Origin: an uncultured Phycisphaerales bacterium
Lineage (GTDB): Bacteria > Planctomycetota > Phycisphaerae > Phycisphaerales > SM1A02
Reading direction: 5' to 3'
NCBI GenBank assembly: GCA_946886375.1
Contig: CAMPIL010000192.1
Location: 1 to 6,993 of the forward strand
DNA: 6,993 nucleotides
Numbering within the stretch: the stretch's first letter is position 1; every line of letters begins with the position of its first letter. Shown piece after piece: positions 5,102 through 6,993 of the stretch. The notes beneath the pieces are model-generated. The model saw only the letters and a program-made list of their open reading frames with translations. It was not told the DNA's origin and searched no databases. The position numbers were made by a program, and so were the translations under genes.

Positions 5102-6873
5102 CGGCGGGGGTCGCCGTCCATTCGCCACAATTTGCGCAGCGCGCCCATCATTTTTTCAATGGTTCGCTGATCCATGCCGCGCCGCTCCATCACGTGACGG
5201 GCCAAAGCTGCACCTACTTCACCCTCTTCAAGTACCACCTTCGAAGCGCCGGCCGCCTCTAAACGCTCTCGATCTCGCAAATATCGAGCCCGCACCGTCA
5301 CCTCAACATTCGGATTCAGTTCACGCGCCGCCAACACCAACGGATCCAGATTGGCTGAATGCGGCAGTGCAATGACGAGGTGTTCGGCGAGCGCGATCTT
5401 CGAATGCAGCAGGATTTCACGGCGCGTCCCGTCTCCGAACACCGCGATCCGCCCGGATTTCGTCAGCGATTGCACGGTGTCCATGTTCATTTCCACAATC
5501 ACCGTCTCCATGCCGCTTTCGCGCAGCAACGCATCGACCAATCGCCCGACTGGTCCGTATCCCACAATGATGGCGATCGGCTGTTGAGTCTTGGCAATGC
5601 GCTCCTGCGCGCTCAGGTTGATGCGATCCAAATGCTTCGCCGCCCGCGCATTGAGCAGGTTCCACAGGCTCGGCCGATTTTGTAACCATCGTTCCAACCC
5701 GTTGAGTCTGCCAAACAAAATCGGATTGATCGTAATGGAAAGAATGGAAACTGCCACCAGCATATGGTGGCCCTGTTCTGGAATCAGGTTGTGATGCCGC
5801 GCCACTTGAGAGAGAATGAAAGAGAACTCACCGATTTGTGCAAGCCCGATCGCCACGGTGAGCGCCGTCCTGCTTGAATAGCCCAGTATTGAGACGATGA
5901 ACAATGCTGAAAGCGGCTTGATGAGCAACACGATGCCCATCGCCACCGCAACCATGATCGGTTCATGCACAAGGAACATGGGATCAAACAGCATTCCCAC
6001 GGCCACAAAGAAAAGCACCGAAAACGCATCGCGCAGCGGCAGCGCATCAGCGGCCGCCTGATGACTCACCGGCGATTGGCCCACGACCATTCCAGCAAGA
6101 AACGCACCCAGCGCCACCGACGCGCCAAACAACTCCGCCGAGCCGACCGCCACGGTGATCGACAGCACCAGGACGGTGAGCGTGAATAATTCCCGCGAAC
6201 GCAGCCGCGCGACCTGCGTCAGAATCCATGGCACGAGGCGCGACCCCGCCAACATCACGATCAATACCAACGCCACAAGTTTCAGCAATGCCCAGCCCAA
6301 TGAGGCCCATCCCACTGTCGCTGCGTGTTCCGCACTGTTTTCGCTCCCGCCGGCTCCACCGGCAAGCATCGGCACCAACACGAGCATCAGCACCGTGAAA
6401 ATGTCCTCTACGATCAACCATCCCACCGCCACATGGCCGTGCACCGTGTTGAGCATGTCGCGGTCCATCAAAACGCGCATCAGCACCACCGTGCTTGCCA
6501 CCGCCATCGCCATGCCGACGACAAAACTGCTTTTCACGGGCCAGTCGAAAAAGTGAAAAGCTGCGATCGCAACCAGCGTCGCTATCGCGCTTTGTCCGAC
6601 CGCTCCGGGAATGGCAATTCTCTTCACTGCCAGCAGGTCTTTGATGTGAAAGTGCAACCCAACGCCGAACATGAGCAGAATGACGCCAACTTCGGCGAGT
6701 TGATTCGCAATGCCAATGTCGCCCACGAATCCGGGTGTATACGGCCCAATCGCGATACCGGCCAACAGATACCCCACGATGGGAGACAACTTGAGCGCCT
6801 GCGTGATCAACCCAAACACCCATGCGGCGGCGAATCCCATGGCAATCGTGCTCAGCAGTGTCAGGTCATGCAT
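5098..6873 (-). CDS. ybaL: YbaL/Kef-type CPA2 cation/proton antiporter with TrkA-N domain
   Basis: This is a 591-residue inner-membrane protein of the CPA2 monovalent cation/proton antiporter family, probably exchanging K+ or Na+ for protons. Residues 1-395 form the exchanger domain with about 12 helices. Family motifs are SPIVGYLLAGIAIGPYTPGF (30-49), GVILLMFGVGLHF, GWLIVEDI (151-158, with the conserved acidic pair), SRELFTLTVLVL, LGAFLAGMVVGQS, PLRDAFSVLFFVAVGMLFDP (279-298) and AQIGEFSFIL (345-354). Residues 432-560 form a TrkA-N (RCK) nucleotide-binding domain with GYGPVG at 438-443 and an acidic residue (E461) after the second strand; no TrkA-C domain is evident, as in E. coli YbaL. The start is the ATG at 6873-6871, because homologues begin at MHxxTPL-like sequence. 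The longer frame from 6957 adds 28 residues that are largely antisense of the duplicated rny fragment and are spurious. The Shine-Dalgarno is weak. The gene converges on the small membrane genes and overlaps the second by 4 bp. Confidence 0.93.
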   Translation of the reverse strand: MHDLTLLSTIAMGFAAAWVFGLITQALKLSPIVGYLLAGIAIGPYTPGFVGDIGIANQLAEVGVILLMFGVGLHFHIKDLLAVKRIAIPGAVGQSAIATLVAIAAFHFFDWPVKSSFVVGMAMAVASTVVLMRVLMDRDMLNTVHGHVAVGWLIVEDIFTVLMLVLVPMLAGGAGGSENSAEHAATVGWASLGWALLKLVALVLIVMLAGSRLVPWILTQVARLRSRELFTLTVLVLSITVAVGSAELFGASVALGAFLAGMVVGQSPVSHQAAADALPLRDAFSVLFFVAVGMLFDPMFLVHEPIMVAVAMGIVLLIKPLSALFIVSILGYSSRTALTVAIGLAQIGEFSFILSQVARHHNLIPEQGHHMLVAVSILSITINPILFGRLNGLERWLQNRPSLWNLLNARAAKHLDRINLSAQERIAKTQQPIAIIVGYGPVGRLVDALLRESGMETVIVEMNMDTVQSLTKSGRIAVFGDGTRREILLHSKIALAEHLVIALPHSANLDPLVLAARELNPNVEVTVRARYLRDRERLEAAGASKVVLEEGEVGAALARHVMERRGMDQRTIEKMMGALRKLWRMDGDPRR

Positions 6874-6917
6874 GGCGGTAGAGTATCCCCAACCAAAGGA
6901 AGAATCTTCAGCGAGAA

Positions 6918-6993
6918 CCCTCGCCCGCCGCTGCGGCTTCCTCCACGACATCGGCAAGGCGATGGATCACGCCCCCCGAATGGAAGGCGGCCA
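6918..6993 (+). repeat. Near-identical copy of an internal rny segment at the window end
   Basis: Bases 6918-6971 equal 4142-4195 (54 of 54), and 6979-6993 equal 4197-4211 (15 of 15). The seven bases CCCCCCG (6972-6978) replace one A. The net gain is six bases, so the rny frame stays open: DHEMEGG would read DHAPRMEGG. The five bases before the extra AGAA (CAGCG at 6909-6913) also match 4137-4141. Either an assembly error at a contig end or the edge of a second rny copy. Confidence 0.95.

Noticed and set aside
6047..6823. 258-codon minus-strand open frame overlapping the antiporter
   Set aside because: It is an out-of-frame shadow of the antiporter gene, with a Gly/Arg/His-rich translation and no motifs.
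6918..6993. Start of a genuine diverged second rny paralogue
   Set aside because: An old paralogue would differ at synonymous sites. Here 69 of 69 aligned bases are identical apart from one short replacement, so only a very recent duplication or an artefact fits.

Overview
The window is GC-rich and carries six protein-coding genes. It reads like a bacterial metagenome contig. The planctomycete-style two-part ABC-2 permease and the style of the RNase Y protein suggest Planctomycetota, possibly Phycisphaerae; this is recognition from memory and tentative. The genes are ordinary housekeeping or membrane genes. I see no CRISPR array, transposase, phage gene, tRNA or rRNA, and no recognisable multi-gene defence or biosynthetic system.

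Layout. Positions 1-515 (minus) hold the start of an unrecognised soluble protein that runs off the left edge, with its own Shine-Dalgarno and a possible -10 box. Positions 668-2527 (minus) encode an ABC-2 type permease made of two similar halves; no ATPase gene is visible beside it. Positions 2528-3048 are a 521-bp gap between divergent genes. It holds a strong sigma70-like promoter (2605-2634) and then about 400 nt of apparent untranslated leader with palindromes, a possible three-way junction (2934-3011) and a hairpin over the ribosome binding site (3027-3049). Positions 3049-4638 (plus) encode ribonuclease Y. Two small two-helix membrane proteins follow (4667-4888 and 4901-5101), with an extended -10 promoter just before the first. 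Positions 5098-6873 (minus) encode a YbaL-type CPA2 cation/proton antiporter whose stop codon overlaps that of the last small gene.

RNase Y is the membrane-anchored endonuclease that starts mRNA decay in many bacteria that lack RNase E. Its long, folded leader suggests post-transcriptional control, possibly feedback on its own message as known for E. coli RNase E; this is inference.

The most striking signals are three. First, the last 76 bases (6918-6993) repeat the HD-motif part of rny almost exactly, with a short substitution; this is either an assembly artefact at a contig end or the junction of a tandem duplication, and it gives the antiporter ORF a false N-terminal extension. Second, synonymous codon choice in rny changes abruptly near position 4325 (alanine GCC 34 of 51 before, GCG 14 of 19 after), pointing to a mosaic or chimeric gene. 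Third, the rny leader looks like a structured regulatory RNA that I cannot assign to a known family.
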